A stretch of DNA of 64,000 bases, taken from positions 1 to 64,000 of the forward strand of contig NZ_JAAAFX010000003.1 in the NCBI RefSeq assembly GCF_019352895.1, read 5' to 3'. The notes under the pieces are model-generated. The model was given only the letters and a program-made list of their open reading frames with translations, made no database searches and was not told where the DNA came from. The stretch comes from Variovorax boronicumulans. Its GTDB lineage: Bacteria > Pseudomonadota > Gammaproteobacteria > Burkholderiales > Burkholderiaceae_C. The translations under genes and the position numbers were made by a program. Of this stretch, positions 24,558 to 33,316 are shown one piece after another; the stretch's first letter is position 1, and each line of letters starts with the position of its first letter.

Positions 24558-25094
24558 ATGCAAAAGAAACTCGCTATCCAACTCGCGGCCGTGGCCGTGG
24601 CCGGTGTCCTCTCGCAAGGCGCCTTCGCCGCCGACGGCACCATCAACTTCACGGGCGAAATCACCTCTTCGCCGTGTTCGATCACGGCCGGCAACCAGAA
24701 TGTGGCGGTGCCGCTGGGCAAGGTCTCGGCCACGACCTTCGACGGAGCGACCGCCGGAACCGCGACGGTCGGCAAGGCGGCGCCGCTGAACGCCTTCAAC
24801 ATCAACCTCACGGGGTGCAGCGCGGCCGCCACGGGCGGCACCGTGACCTTCAACGGCACGGCCGACACCGACGACACGACCCTGGTGCGCGTCACCGGTG
24901 GCGCCGCCGGCGTGGCACTGCAGATCACCGATGACGGCGGCACCAAGATCTCGAATGGCACGGCATCGAAGTCGTACACCCTCAAACAGGGCGACAACAC
25001 GTTCAAGTTCCAGGCTGGCTACGTCGCGACCAAGACGACCGTGACCGCCGGCGTGGCCAACGCTGTCGCCCAGTTCACGCTCGCATTGAAGTAA
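24558..25094 (+). CDS. Type 1 fimbrial major pilin, copy 2
   Basis: FimA-like pilin of 178 residues. Signal peptide to GAFA, then ADGTINFTGEITSSPCSI and a second Cys in LTGCSAAA; C-terminus AVAQFTLALK. Two in-frame ATGs lie 6 nt apart (24552 and 24558). The second is chosen because it aligns with the start of copy 1 and stands 7 nt from the AGGGA site. The last residues lack the penultimate Tyr seen in copy 1. The core is diverged enough that the two pili are likely antigenically distinct. Confidence 0.92.
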   Translation: MQKKLAIQLAAVAVAGVLSQGAFAADGTINFTGEITSSPCSITAGNQNVAVPLGKVSATTFDGATAGTATVGKAAPLNAFNINLTGCSAAATGGTVTFNGTADTDDTTLVRVTGGAAGVALQITDDGGTKISNGTASKSYTLKQGDNTFKFQAGYVATKTTVTAGVANAVAQFTLALK

Positions 25095-25312
25095 GCCGCT
25101 GCGCGGCTGCGGCTGCGTCCTGCCGGAGCGATCGCCGCTTCGCGTTCGCAGGCCCGCCACCACCGTCCGGTCCGTGCCGGAGCCCCTGGGGGTTTCCGAT
25201 ACGGCGCCGGCATCTTTCGCTCTTCTCTCATTGCTTTCGGTGTCGCCTCGATGCACCGGAAGCGGCCGTGCATGTGCCGCATGCGCTGGGCCCGCACCCA
25301 AGGATTCTTTCT

Positions 25313-26095
25313 ATGCGCAGCACCCATCGCCTTCGCTGGGCTTTCGTTTTCCTGCTGATGTTGGGGCTCCAGTGGTCCGCGACCGCCGGCGTGGTCCTCG
25401 GTGGCACGCGCGTGGTCTTCGCCGAGAAGGACCGCGAGGCCTCCATCCCGATGAGAAACACCGGCACGTCGCCCTACGTGGTCCAGGCCTGGATCGACGC
25501 GGGCGAGGGCCACACCAAGACGCCACTGCTGGTCACGCCGCCGCTGTCGCGGCTGGACCCGGGCGCGGAGAACATCCTGCGCATCCTGCGCGTGCCCGGC
25601 GACCTGCCGGCCGATCGCGAGTCGGTGTTCTGGCTCAACGTCAAGGAGATTCCTGAAAAGTCGAGGGAAGAGAACGTGTTGCAGATCGCGGTGCGCACCC
25701 GCATCAAGCTCTTCTACCGGCCCGCGAAGCTCGTCGGCAAGGCCGAGGACGCGCGCAGCCAGCTCACCTGGGCCGTGGGCCCCGACGCACAGGGCCAGGG
25801 GGCCGTGCTCAAGATCGGCAACCCCACGGGCTACCACGTGACCTTCATCGCCATGAATGTCGACACCAACGGCGACCGGCAGCGGGTCGCTGCCGACATG
25901 GTGCCGCCCATGGGCCAGGTGTCGTACCCGCTCCCCGCCCTCAAGACGCCGCAGGCGGTCCGGGTGGACTTCACCACCATCAACGACTACGGCGCCGAGA
26001 CGCCCGAGGATCGGGTCGAGGTGCCCGTGGGCGCCGAGCCCGTCGCGGTGAAGGTCGAGCGCGTTCCGGTCGCGGCTGACGCGGCAAAGCGCTGA
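25313..26095 (+). CDS. Fimbrial periplasmic chaperone, copy 2
   Basis: PapD/FimC-type chaperone of 260 residues, closely similar to copy 1. The signal peptide ends near SATA, the mature start is GVVLGGTRVVFAEKDREASI, and RESVFWLNVKEIPEKS is the family signature. A 218-bp gap separates it from the pilin. It presumably serves operon 2, though with so much similarity it may also handle subunits of operon 1. Confidence 0.92.
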   Translation: MRSTHRLRWAFVFLLMLGLQWSATAGVVLGGTRVVFAEKDREASIPMRNTGTSPYVVQAWIDAGEGHTKTPLLVTPPLSRLDPGAENILRILRVPGDLPADRESVFWLNVKEIPEKSREENVLQIAVRTRIKLFYRPAKLVGKAEDARSQLTWAVGPDAQGQGAVLKIGNPTGYHVTFIAMNVDTNGDRQRVAADMVPPMGQVSYPLPALKTPQAVRVDFTTINDYGAETPEDRVEVPVGAEPVAVKVERVPVAADAAKR

Positions 26096-26111
26096 GACGC
26101 GGAGAGTCGTC

Positions 26112-28763
26112 GTGCATCATTTCTCCGCGTTCCATGCGCCCTTCCGGTGGACGGTTTGCGTGGTCCTGCTGGGCGTGCTGGGCGCCCGTGTCCAAGCCCA
26201 GCCGCAGGCGCCGCAGCAGCAGATGGTCGCCTCGAACTTCAACGAGGAGTTCCTGGGCATCGGTGGCGACCAGCCGCGTGCGGACCTGTCGCTGTTCTCC
26301 TTCGGCAACCGCGTGCTGGCCGGCAACTACATGGTCGACGTGTCGCTCAACGAGCGCGGCGTCGGGCAAGCCGCCATCCGCTTTGTCGACCAGGGCGACC
26401 GGAGCGACGCCACGCCCTGCCTCGCACGCCGCATGCTCGACGATTGGGGCGTCAACGTGGCGGTGTTTCCCGCGCTGGCCAACAGCGCGGACGACGCCTG
26501 TGTCGACCTCACGAAAGCCATTCCCGATGCGAGCTTCAACTATGACGGTGGCAAGCAGCGCCTGTCCGTGAGCATTCCGCAGGCGGCGCTCAAGCGCTCG
26601 GCGCGCGGCGCGGTCGGCCCGGAGAAATGGGACAAGGGCATCACCGCGGGCATGCTCGACTACCAGCTGAGCTTCGGGCGCAGCAGCGGCGGCGATACCC
26701 GGGCCTTCAGTGCGCCGCAGAGCGCCTTCGACGGCCATCCCTTTGCCGACCCCGAGCAGGCCACGCGCCGCAGCACCATGTTCGCCGGCGTGCGCGCCGG
26801 CTTCAACTACGGCGACTGGCGCTTCAGGCATTTCTCGACCTACAACCGCGGCACCGAAGGCCGGGGCCGTTGGGAGGCGATCAACACCTATGCGCAGCGC
26901 GATATCGCCTCGATCCACGGCCAACTGCTGATCGGCGACGGCAGCACGCCGGGCAACTTCTTCGACAGCGTGCCCTTCCGCGGCGTGCAACTGGCGTCCG
27001 ACGACACGATGCTGCCCGACAGCCAGCAGGGCTATGCGCCCACCATCCGCGGCGTGGCACAGACCAACGCGCGCGTCACGGTGCGCCAGAACGGCTACGT
27101 GGTCTACAGCACCTTCGTGGCGCCGGGCGCCTTCGTCATCGACGACCTCTACCCCACCGCCTCCAACGGGGACCTCGAGGTGTCCATCACCGAGGCCGAC
27201 GGCCGCCAGACAAAGTACATCCAGGCCTTCTCGGCCGTGCCCACGCTGCTGCGTGAAGGCACCTGGCGCTACTCGGCCACGGTCGGCAAGTACCGCAGGG
27301 GCTACGGTGTCTTCACCAACGGCACACGGCTCCTGATGTCGGAGCCGACCTTCATTCAGGCGACGTTGGCACGCGGCCTGGGCCGGGAGTTCACACTCTA
27401 CGGTGGCCTGACGGCGGCCAACATGTACCAGTCGCTGCTGGCCGGCGTGGGCAAGAACCTGCGTGACTTCGGTGCGGTATCGGCCGACCTGTCGACCGCC
27501 TACACCACCGCCCCCAGCGGCCTCGATGGCGGCAAGCGCTACAGCGGGCAGTCGGTGCGCTTCCTGTACGCGAAATCCTTTCTCGATTCGGGCACCGACT
27601 TCCGCGTGGCCGGCTACCGCTATTCGACCAGCGGCTACCGCACCTTCCAGGAAGCGGTGCAGATGCAGGACCTGCAGCCCTTCGACACCTTCAACAGCCG
27701 GCGCAACGAGCTGCGCTTCGAGCTCTCGCAGCGGCTCGGCGACAAGGGGGCCGTGTTCGCCTCGGCCCGCCAGCAGACCTACTGGGGCACCGACGCCAAA
27801 GATCGGGTGGTGCAGATGGGCTACTCGGGCAGCTACAAGCAATTCGGCTACAGCGTCTTCTACAACCAGACCCGCGCGCTCAACCGGCCCCCGGTGCGCC
27901 AGCTGATGGTCATGCTGAGCATTCCGCTCGGCAGCACCGGCGCGAATGCGCAGTACACCGCGACGCGCGACAACAACGGCAGCCTGAGCCAGCAGGTCGG
28001 CGTCTACGGCTCGGCCTTCGACGACAACCGCCTCAGCTACAGCGTGACGGCCACCGACACCAACCAGGGCGGCGGTGGCAGCGGCAGCGGCAGCGCGAGC
28101 TACCTGTCGCAGATCGGTCGCTTCGACATCGGCCATTCGCAAAGCCGCGGCATCGGCCAGAGCAACTTCGGCGTGGCCGGCGGTGCGCTGTTCCATGCGG
28201 GGGGGATCACGCTGTCGCAGCCACTGGGCGAAACCATCGGCTTGGTGCAGGCGCCCAAGGCGCAGGGTGTGGGCCTTGAGGCCCAGCCCGGCGTCGCGAC
28301 CGACGGCGCCGGCCAGGCGGTGATCCCCAATCTCACGCCCTACCGGCGCAACCGTCTCGCTTTGCGCACCGCCGACCTGGGTGACACGATGGAGGTGAAG
28401 AACGCGGTGACGGAAGTCGTGCCCACGCGCGGCGCGGTGGTGATCGCGAAGTTCGAGACCTCGGTGGGCTACCGCCTGTTGATGACGCTCACCGATCGCA
28501 GGGGCGGCATGTTGCCGCTGGGTTCGAAGATCGAGAACGAGACCGGCCAGGAGGTCGGTGTGGTCGGACCCGAGAGCCAGGCCTTCGTCACGGGCGCGGG
28601 CGCGAGCGGCAACCTGACCGTGCGCTGGGGCCAGGGCCCGGCCGACCAATGCGTCGTGCCCTACAGCCTGGCCGACGAAAAGAACCCGCCGCCGATCCGC
28701 GAGCTGAAGGGGCAATGCGCCGCCGCGGCGCCCCATCCCATACCAACCAAGGAGGCGCAATGA
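26112..28763 (+). CDS. Fimbrial outer membrane usher, copy 2
   Basis: FimD/PapC-type usher of 883 residues starting at GTG. The N-terminal domain reads NFNEEFLGIGGDQPRADLSLF. Barrel and plug segments are nearly identical to copy 1 over long stretches (for instance about 26930-27290), and the C-terminus has GPADQCVVPYSLADEKNPPP. The stop codon overlaps the adhesin start (ATGA), as in operon 1. Confidence 0.95.
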   Translation: MHHFSAFHAPFRWTVCVVLLGVLGARVQAQPQAPQQQMVASNFNEEFLGIGGDQPRADLSLFSFGNRVLAGNYMVDVSLNERGVGQAAIRFVDQGDRSDATPCLARRMLDDWGVNVAVFPALANSADDACVDLTKAIPDASFNYDGGKQRLSVSIPQAALKRSARGAVGPEKWDKGITAGMLDYQLSFGRSSGGDTRAFSAPQSAFDGHPFADPEQATRRSTMFAGVRAGFNYGDWRFRHFSTYNRGTEGRGRWEAINTYAQRDIASIHGQLLIGDGSTPGNFFDSVPFRGVQLASDDTMLPDSQQGYAPTIRGVAQTNARVTVRQNGYVVYSTFVAPGAFVIDDLYPTASNGDLEVSITEADGRQTKYIQAFSAVPTLLREGTWRYSATVGKYRRGYGVFTNGTRLLMSEPTFIQATLARGLGREFTLYGGLTAANMYQSLLAGVGKNLRDFGAVSADLSTAYTTAPSGLDGGKRYSGQSVRFLYAKSFLDSGTDFRVAGYRYSTSGYRTFQEAVQMQDLQPFDTFNSRRNELRFELSQRLGDKGAVFASARQQTYWGTDAKDRVVQMGYSGSYKQFGYSVFYNQTRALNRPPVRQLMVMLSIPLGSTGANAQYTATRDNNGSLSQQVGVYGSAFDDNRLSYSVTATDTNQGGGGSGSGSASYLSQIGRFDIGHSQSRGIGQSNFGVAGGALFHAGGITLSQPLGETIGLVQAPKAQGVGLEAQPGVATDGAGQAVIPNLTPYRRNRLALRTADLGDTMEVKNAVTEVVPTRGAVVIAKFETSVGYRLLMTLTDRRGGMLPLGSKIENETGQEVGVVGPESQAFVTGAGASGNLTVRWGQGPADQCVVPYSLADEKNPPPIRELKGQCAAAAPHPIPTKEAQ

Positions 28764-29758
28764 AGCGCAGTCGTTTTTTTTTGTGGACCTGGGCGGGCGA
28801 CCTTCTGTGCGGCGCGCGTTCCATCGGGATGGGTGTTCTGCTGCTGGGTGCGCTCGGTTCTCCGGGTGCTTGGGCCGCATGCGTCAAAGACATCTCAGCC
28901 ATCCCGCAAACCATCGACATCGGCATGGGCAACGTGATCATTCGCGACGATGTGCCCCTCAACGGGGTCATTGCGACCAGGCGTTTCACCGTGCAACCCA
29001 TTTTGGGTTGGTTTTGCAGGACCGCAGGCACCCTCAACGCTGTCGTACTGCAGGGCACGCCGCTGCCGAGCGATTCAACGATCTACGCGACGGCTGTGCC
29101 AGGCGTGGGCATCCGCGTGTCTGAAGTTCAGGGGAGTTACCCGTTTCAAGTGGCGACAACAGGTCCGAGGTTCTATGTGGTTTCTGACCGAATCACGGTG
29201 GCGTTGATCAAGACCGCGGCCGTGACTGGCACGGGGTCGCTGACTGCAGGTATCTATACCCAGATGTCCGGCGATGGTGACAATGTGTCGCTGTTGACCA
29301 CCACGCTCTCCGCCAAAGGCACCACGCTGGTCGCGGAATCGTGCGCGGTGGACCTGGGTTCACGCAACATCCCGGTGCAATTCGGCAAGGTGTCGCAAAC
29401 CGAGTTCAGAGGCCTGGGCACGTCCGCAGCCGAGCGCAGCTTCAATATCCAGCTCAATTGCCGGATCAGGCCGGGCGGCCTCAACACGGTGATGCTGCGC
29501 ATGGACGCGCAGACCGACACGCCGGCGACGCCGGGCGTGCTGAGCCTCACGGCCGGCACGGGCACGGCGCGTGGCGTGGGCATCCAGATTCTCGACGGCA
29601 GCAAGGTGCCTGTGAAGTTCGGAGAGACCGCGGATGTCGGCCCCGCGAAGAACGGCAGCTATGTGCTGCCCTACACCGCGCGCTACTACCAGACCGCCAC
29701 CACGGTGACGGCCGGCCAGGCCAACGGCACCGCCACCTTCACGCTCGACTACAGGTAG
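28760..29758 (+). CDS. Fimbrial tip adhesin, copy 2
   Basis: A 332-residue FimH-like tip protein. The signal region contains GMGVLLLGALGSPGAWA, followed by a variable lectin-like domain with Cys pairs (ACVKD and WFCRTAG), then a pilin domain starting AESCAVDLGSRNIPV and ending ATFTLDYR. GGAGG lies 4 nt before the ATG. Codons 5-8 contain nine consecutive T (28774-28782), rare in this GC-rich DNA; slippage there would shift the frame within the signal peptide and switch the adhesin off. Confidence 0.85.
   Translation: MKRSRFFLWTWAGDLLCGARSIGMGVLLLGALGSPGAWAACVKDISAIPQTIDIGMGNVIIRDDVPLNGVIATRRFTVQPILGWFCRTAGTLNAVVLQGTPLPSDSTIYATAVPGVGIRVSEVQGSYPFQVATTGPRFYVVSDRITVALIKTAAVTGTGSLTAGIYTQMSGDGDNVSLLTTTLSAKGTTLVAESCAVDLGSRNIPVQFGKVSQTEFRGLGTSAAERSFNIQLNCRIRPGGLNTVMLRMDAQTDTPATPGVLSLTAGTGTARGVGIQILDGSKVPVKFGETADVGPAKNGSYVLPYTARYYQTATTVTAGQANGTATFTLDYR
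28774..28782. repeat. Homopolymeric tract of nine T at the start of adhesin 2
   Basis: Nine T in a row span codons 5 to 8 of the second tip adhesin, encoding Arg-Phe-Phe-Leu. The homologous adhesin of operon 1 has no such tract. Poly-T or poly-C tracts at the 5' end of surface genes are typical slipped-strand phase-variation sites. Confidence 0.6.
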
Positions 29759-29765
29759 GCCGCCT

Positions 29766-31334
29766 TCAGCGCCCCACGCGCTCACGCAGTTCGCGCTTGA
29801 GCACCTTGCCGATCGCGCTGCGCGGCAGCTCGTCGATGAAGTGCAGCTGCGCCAGGCGCTGGGTCTTGCCGAGCTGGGCGTTGGCCCATGACAGCAGCGC
29901 GTCCTCCGGTGTGGTGTCGCCGTCGCGGCGCACCACGAAGGCCACCGGCGTCTCTCCCCACTGTTCAGAGGGCACGCCGATCACCGCCACGTCGGCCACG
30001 GCCGCATGGCCGCGCAGCACGGCCTCGAGGTCGCTCGGGTAGATGTTGAAGCCGCCGCTGATGATCATGTCCTTCCTGCGATCGAACAGCGTGAGGAAGC
30101 CGTCGGCATCGAAGCGGCCCACGTCGCCGGTGCGGATGAAGCGCTTGCCGGTGGCGTCGAACCACTCGGCCTCGCGCGTCTTTTCGGGCTGGCGGTGGTA
30201 GCCGGTCATCATGCCGCCCGAATGGCCCACCACCTCGCCGGCGGCTTCGATGTCGTCGCGCGAAAGTTCGCGGCCTTCCTCGTCGATCAGCCGGATGTCG
30301 CTGCCCTCGGCGGGCTGGCCCACGGTGTGCAGCTTGGTCGGATGCAGGTGGGCTTCGAGCACGCAGGTGCCGCCGCCTTCGGTCATGCCGTAGAACTCGA
30401 TCAGCCCACCGGGCCAGCGTTTCAGCACATCGGCCTTGAGCGCCGCATGGAAGGGCGCGCTGGTGCTGAACTTGAAGCGGTACGACGAGAGATCGTGCGC
30501 GTCGAAGGCCGGATGCGCCATCAGGCGCTGGTACTGCACCGGCACGAGCATGGTGTGGGTCACACGCTGCCGCTCGGCCAGCTGCAGGTAGCCCAGTGCA
30601 TCGAACTTGGGCATCAGCAGCACGCAGCCGCCCAGGGCCAGCGTGGGGAAGAACACCACCAGCGTGGTGTTGGAGTACAGCGGCGTCGACAGCAGCGTGA
30701 CGGTGTCGGGGCTGTACTCGTACTTCGCGCCGCGCTGCACATGGGCCCAGCGCATGCCGTGGCCCTGCACGATGCCCTTGGGCTCGCCGGTGGTGCCCGA
30801 GGAATAGATGATGTTGAAGGGCCACGCGGGCTGCACGTCGACGGGCGCGGGCTGCGCGCCGGCCGGTGCCAGCCAGGCGTCCAGGCCGAGGCCCACGGCA
30901 GAGCCGTCGAGTGCCACACGCACGATGCCGCCGGCCTGCGCAGGACCGATCACTTCGGCCGCCGAAGCGTCGCTGAACAGGATGCGTGCATCGGCGTCCG
31001 AGATCATGCGGGCCAGGCTGGCCGGCGTGGAGCCGGGAGCCAGCGGCGCCACCGCGACGCCGGCCCGCAAGGCGCCCAGGAACACCGCGGCGTAGTGCAC
31101 CGACGAGGCCGCGCAGATCGCGATCGCGTCGCCGGCCTGGAGGCCGTCGCGCTGCAGGCTGGCCGCGACGCGGTCCATGAGTGCATCGAGCGCGCGGTAG
31201 TCCAGGGCGTGTGTCGCGTCCGCCAGCGCTGGGCGTTCGGGCGTGTGCTGCGCGTGGAGGCGAACCAGATCGGCGATGGCGACGAAGGGGGGCGCCATGG
31301 CCGCGTGGAGGGTGGGGTGCAGTTGCAAAATCAA
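29766..31334 (-). CDS. Acyl-CoA synthetase (AMP-binding, class I adenylate-forming)
   Basis: Enzyme of about 510-522 residues that activates a carboxylic acid with ATP and CoA. The AMP-binding loop is IIYSSGTTGEPKG, followed by YGMTEGGG, the hinge region TGDVGRFDADGFLTLFDRRKD and the catalytic Lys in PRSAIGKVLKREL. The length suits a fatty-acyl or aryl-CoA ligase; the substrate is unknown. The start is uncertain: TTG at 31334, TTG at 31328 (AAGGA 6 nt upstream), or ATG at 31298. It converges on the second adhesin with only 7 bp between stop codons. Confidence 0.87.
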   Translation of the reverse strand: MILQLHPTLHAAMAPPFVAIADLVRLHAQHTPERPALADATHALDYRALDALMDRVAASLQRDGLQAGDAIAICAASSVHYAAVFLGALRAGVAVAPLAPGSTPASLARMISDADARILFSDASAAEVIGPAQAGGIVRVALDGSAVGLGLDAWLAPAGAQPAPVDVQPAWPFNIIYSSGTTGEPKGIVQGHGMRWAHVQRGAKYEYSPDTVTLLSTPLYSNTTLVVFFPTLALGGCVLLMPKFDALGYLQLAERQRVTHTMLVPVQYQRLMAHPAFDAHDLSSYRFKFSTSAPFHAALKADVLKRWPGGLIEFYGMTEGGGTCVLEAHLHPTKLHTVGQPAEGSDIRLIDEEGRELSRDDIEAAGEVVGHSGGMMTGYHRQPEKTREAEWFDATGKRFIRTGDVGRFDADGFLTLFDRRKDMIISGGFNIYPSDLEAVLRGHAAVADVAVIGVPSEQWGETPVAFVVRRDGDTTPEDALLSWANAQLGKTQRLAQLHFIDELPRSAIGKVLKRELRERVGR

Positions 31335-31521
31335 TCCTTGCTCGAGGGCGATGCCGCAGGATAGCGAAGCGCCCGCCGGACGCCATCACGTTGGCGACCC
31401 TGGGCATGCAGGCGCGCCGTCAGCTGGCGCTCAGGATGTGCGGCACACGATCCCCCTGCGCCCGGACAGGGCGCGGCGCCGGAGAACCCTTCGGCGCGCA
31501 TCCTTGACCCAGGGGGTTTTC

Positions 31522-31764
31522 GTGCACATCATCTGGACGATCCTGATCGGCTTCATCGCGGGGCTGCTGGCCCGGGCCATCCTGCCGGGCAACAACGCGA
31601 TGGGCTTCATCCTGACCGTGGTGCTCGGCATCGCCGGCTCGCTGGCAGCGACCTATGCGGGGCAGGCCCTGGGGCTCTATGCGGTGGGCAGCGGTGCGGG
31701 CTTCATCGCCTCCGTGCTGGGCGCGGTCGTGCTGCTCGGGGTCTGGCACCTTCTTTCGAAATAA
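31522..31764 (+). CDS. GlsB/YeaQ/YmgE-family small membrane protein
   Basis: An 80-residue protein with three hydrophobic segments. The first is IIWTILIGFIAGLLAR, followed by GNNAMGFILTVVLGIAGS, which matches the transglycosylase-associated (GlsB/YeaQ/YmgE) family, linked to stress responses but without a known activity. Translation starts at GTG with AGGGGG 6 nt upstream. A small cytoplasmic protein gene follows 41 bp later. Confidence 0.82.
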   Translation: MHIIWTILIGFIAGLLARAILPGNNAMGFILTVVLGIAGSLAATYAGQALGLYAVGSGAGFIASVLGAVVLLGVWHLLSK

Positions 31765-31805
31765 CCCGGGCCTGGCCATTTCGTCCCTCACGCAAGGAGC
31801 TTCTC

Positions 31806-32297
31806 ATGGGTCTACTCGACATCCTCCAGCAGGCCATCGGCGGCAACAACGCCGATGCCCACATCGACCAGGTCACGCAGCACGCCTCGACCGACGAGAT
31901 CGGCGCCGGGCTGGCCGCGGCCATGCGTTCCGAGCAGACGCCGCCCTTCGGCGACATGGTGGGCCAGCTGTTCGGCAACTCGTCACCACAGCAGCAGGCC
32001 GGCCTGCTCAACCAGATCCTGGCCACGCTCGGCCCGGCGGCCGCCTCGGCGCTGGCGGGCGGTGCGCTGGGGCGCGTGCTGCAGCCGGGCCAGACGCAGC
32101 TCACGCCCGACCAGGCCTCGCAGCTGTCGCCCGACCAGGTGACGCAGATCGCCGAGCATGCGCAGCAGCAGCATGCGGGCGTGATCGACGAGGTGAGCCA
32201 GTTCTACGCGCAGCACGCGGGGCTGATCAAGACGCTGGGCGGCGCGGCGCTGGCCATCGCGCTGGCCAAGATGAAGCAGAACGCCACCCGCGGGTAG
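31806..32297 (+). CDS. YidB/DUF937-like protein
   Basis: A 163-residue protein beginning MGLLDILQQAIGG, with a helical Gln/Ala-rich middle containing LTPDQASQLSPDQVTQIAEHA and a hydrophobic end (LIKTLGGAALAIALAKMK). The layout resembles the DUF937/YidB family, whose function is unknown. AAGGAG precedes the ATG. It converges on lipA. Confidence 0.65.
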   Translation: MGLLDILQQAIGGNNADAHIDQVTQHASTDEIGAGLAAAMRSEQTPPFGDMVGQLFGNSSPQQQAGLLNQILATLGPAAASALAGGALGRVLQPGQTQLTPDQASQLSPDQVTQIAEHAQQQHAGVIDEVSQFYAQHAGLIKTLGGAALAIALAKMKQNATRG

Positions 32298-32305
32298 CGT
32301 TCGTG

Positions 32306-32325
32306 GGGCGGGGCGTGCCCCGCCC
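32306..32325. terminator. GC-rich hairpin between the YidB-like gene and lipA
   Basis: A 9-bp stem GGGCGGGGC / GCCCCGCCC with a 2-nt loop (in practice 8 bp with a 4-nt loop) sits between the converging stops. There is no T-run on either side, so it is a transcript-end hairpin rather than a classical intrinsic terminator. Confidence 0.45.
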
Positions 32326-32328
32326 GGC

Positions 32329-33309
32329 TCACACGCCAGCTGCGTGCGCCTGCTCGTCGGCGTGGTAGCTCGAGCGCACCATCGCGCCCACGGCAGCGTG
32401 GCTGAAGCCCATCTTGTAGGCCTCTTCCTCGAACATCTTGAAAGTGTCGGGGTGCACGTAGCGGCGCACCGGCAGGTGCGAGTTCGAGGGCGACAGGTAC
32501 TGGCCGATGGTCAGCATGTCGATGTCGTGCGCGCGCATGTCGCGCATGACCTGCAGGATCTCTTCGTCGGTCTCGCCCAGGCCGACCATGATGCCGCTCT
32601 TGGTCGGTACGTCGGGGTGCAGCGCCTTGAACTTCTTGAGCAGGTTCAGGCTGAACTGGTAGTCGCTGCCGGGGCGCGCTTCCTTGTAGAGGCGCGGCGC
32701 GGTCTCGAGGTTGTGGTTCATCACGTCCGGTGGCGCGGCCTTGAGGATCTCGAGTGCGCGGTCGTCGCGGCCGCGGAAGTCGGGCACCAGGATCTCGATC
32801 TGCGTCATCGGCGAGAGCTCGCGGATGTTCTGGATGCATTCGACGAAGTGGCCGCTGCCGCCGTCGCGCAGGTCGTCGCGGTCCACGCTGGTGATCACCA
32901 CGTACTTGAGGCGCAGCTTGGCGATGGTGCGCGCCAGGTTCAGCGGTTCGTCCTTGTCGAGCGGGTCGGGGCGGCCGTGGCCCACATCGCAGAACGGGCA
33001 GCGACGGGTGCACTTGTCGCCCATGATCATGAAGGTGGCCGTGCCCTTGCCGAAGCATTCGCCGATGTTCGGGCAGGAGGCTTCCTCGCACACCGTGTGC
33101 AGGTTGTTCTCGCGCAGGATCTGCTTGATCTCGTAGAAGCGCGTGGTCGGCGAGCCGGCCTTGACGCGGATCCACTCGGGTTTCTTGAGCACCTCGCCCT
33201 GGATCACCTTGACCGGGATGCGCGACAGCTTGGCCGCGGCCTTCTGCTTGGCCAGGGGGTTGTAGGTTTCGGCGCTCTGGGCGTCGCGAACGACTTCGGT
33301 GGTGCTCAT
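32329..33309 (-). CDS. lipA: Lipoyl synthase
   Basis: Radical SAM enzyme that inserts two sulfur atoms into protein-bound octanoate. The 326-residue protein has the auxiliary cluster motif [12 protein letters not shown] (Cys74, 79, 85), the radical SAM motif CTRRCPFC (Cys100, 104, 107) and the C-terminal RSSYHA that supplies the Ser ligand. It starts 7 nt after lipB and ends the ybeD-lipB-lipA operon. Confidence 0.97.
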   Translation of the reverse strand: MSTTEVVRDAQSAETYNPLAKQKAAAKLSRIPVKVIQGEVLKKPEWIRVKAGSPTTRFYEIKQILRENNLHTVCEEASCPNIGECFGKGTATFMIMGDKCTRRCPFCDVGHGRPDPLDKDEPLNLARTIAKLRLKYVVITSVDRDDLRDGGSGHFVECIQNIRELSPMTQIEILVPDFRGRDDRALEILKAAPPDVMNHNLETAPRLYKEARPGSDYQFSLNLLKKFKALHPDVPTKSGIMVGLGETDEEILQVMRDMRAHDIDMLTIGQYLSPSNSHLPVRRYVHPDTFKMFEEEAYKMGFSHAAVGAMVRSSYHADEQAHAAGV

Positions 33310-33316
33310 GGCGAGA

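Larger units (their letters stand above)
24050..29758 (+). repeat. Tandem segmental duplication, unit 2
   Basis: Direct repeat of unit 1 (18308-24033). It starts with the decayed tail of the MDR oxidoreductase and runs through promoter, pilin, chaperone, usher and adhesin. It ends at the stop of the second adhesin, 7 bp before the convergent acyl-CoA synthetase gene. Confidence 0.85.

Noticed and set aside
18308-29758. A mobile element or integrated island carrying the fimbrial operons.
   Set aside because: No transposase, integrase, tRNA gene or target-site repeat was found. The structure is explained by direct tandem duplication.
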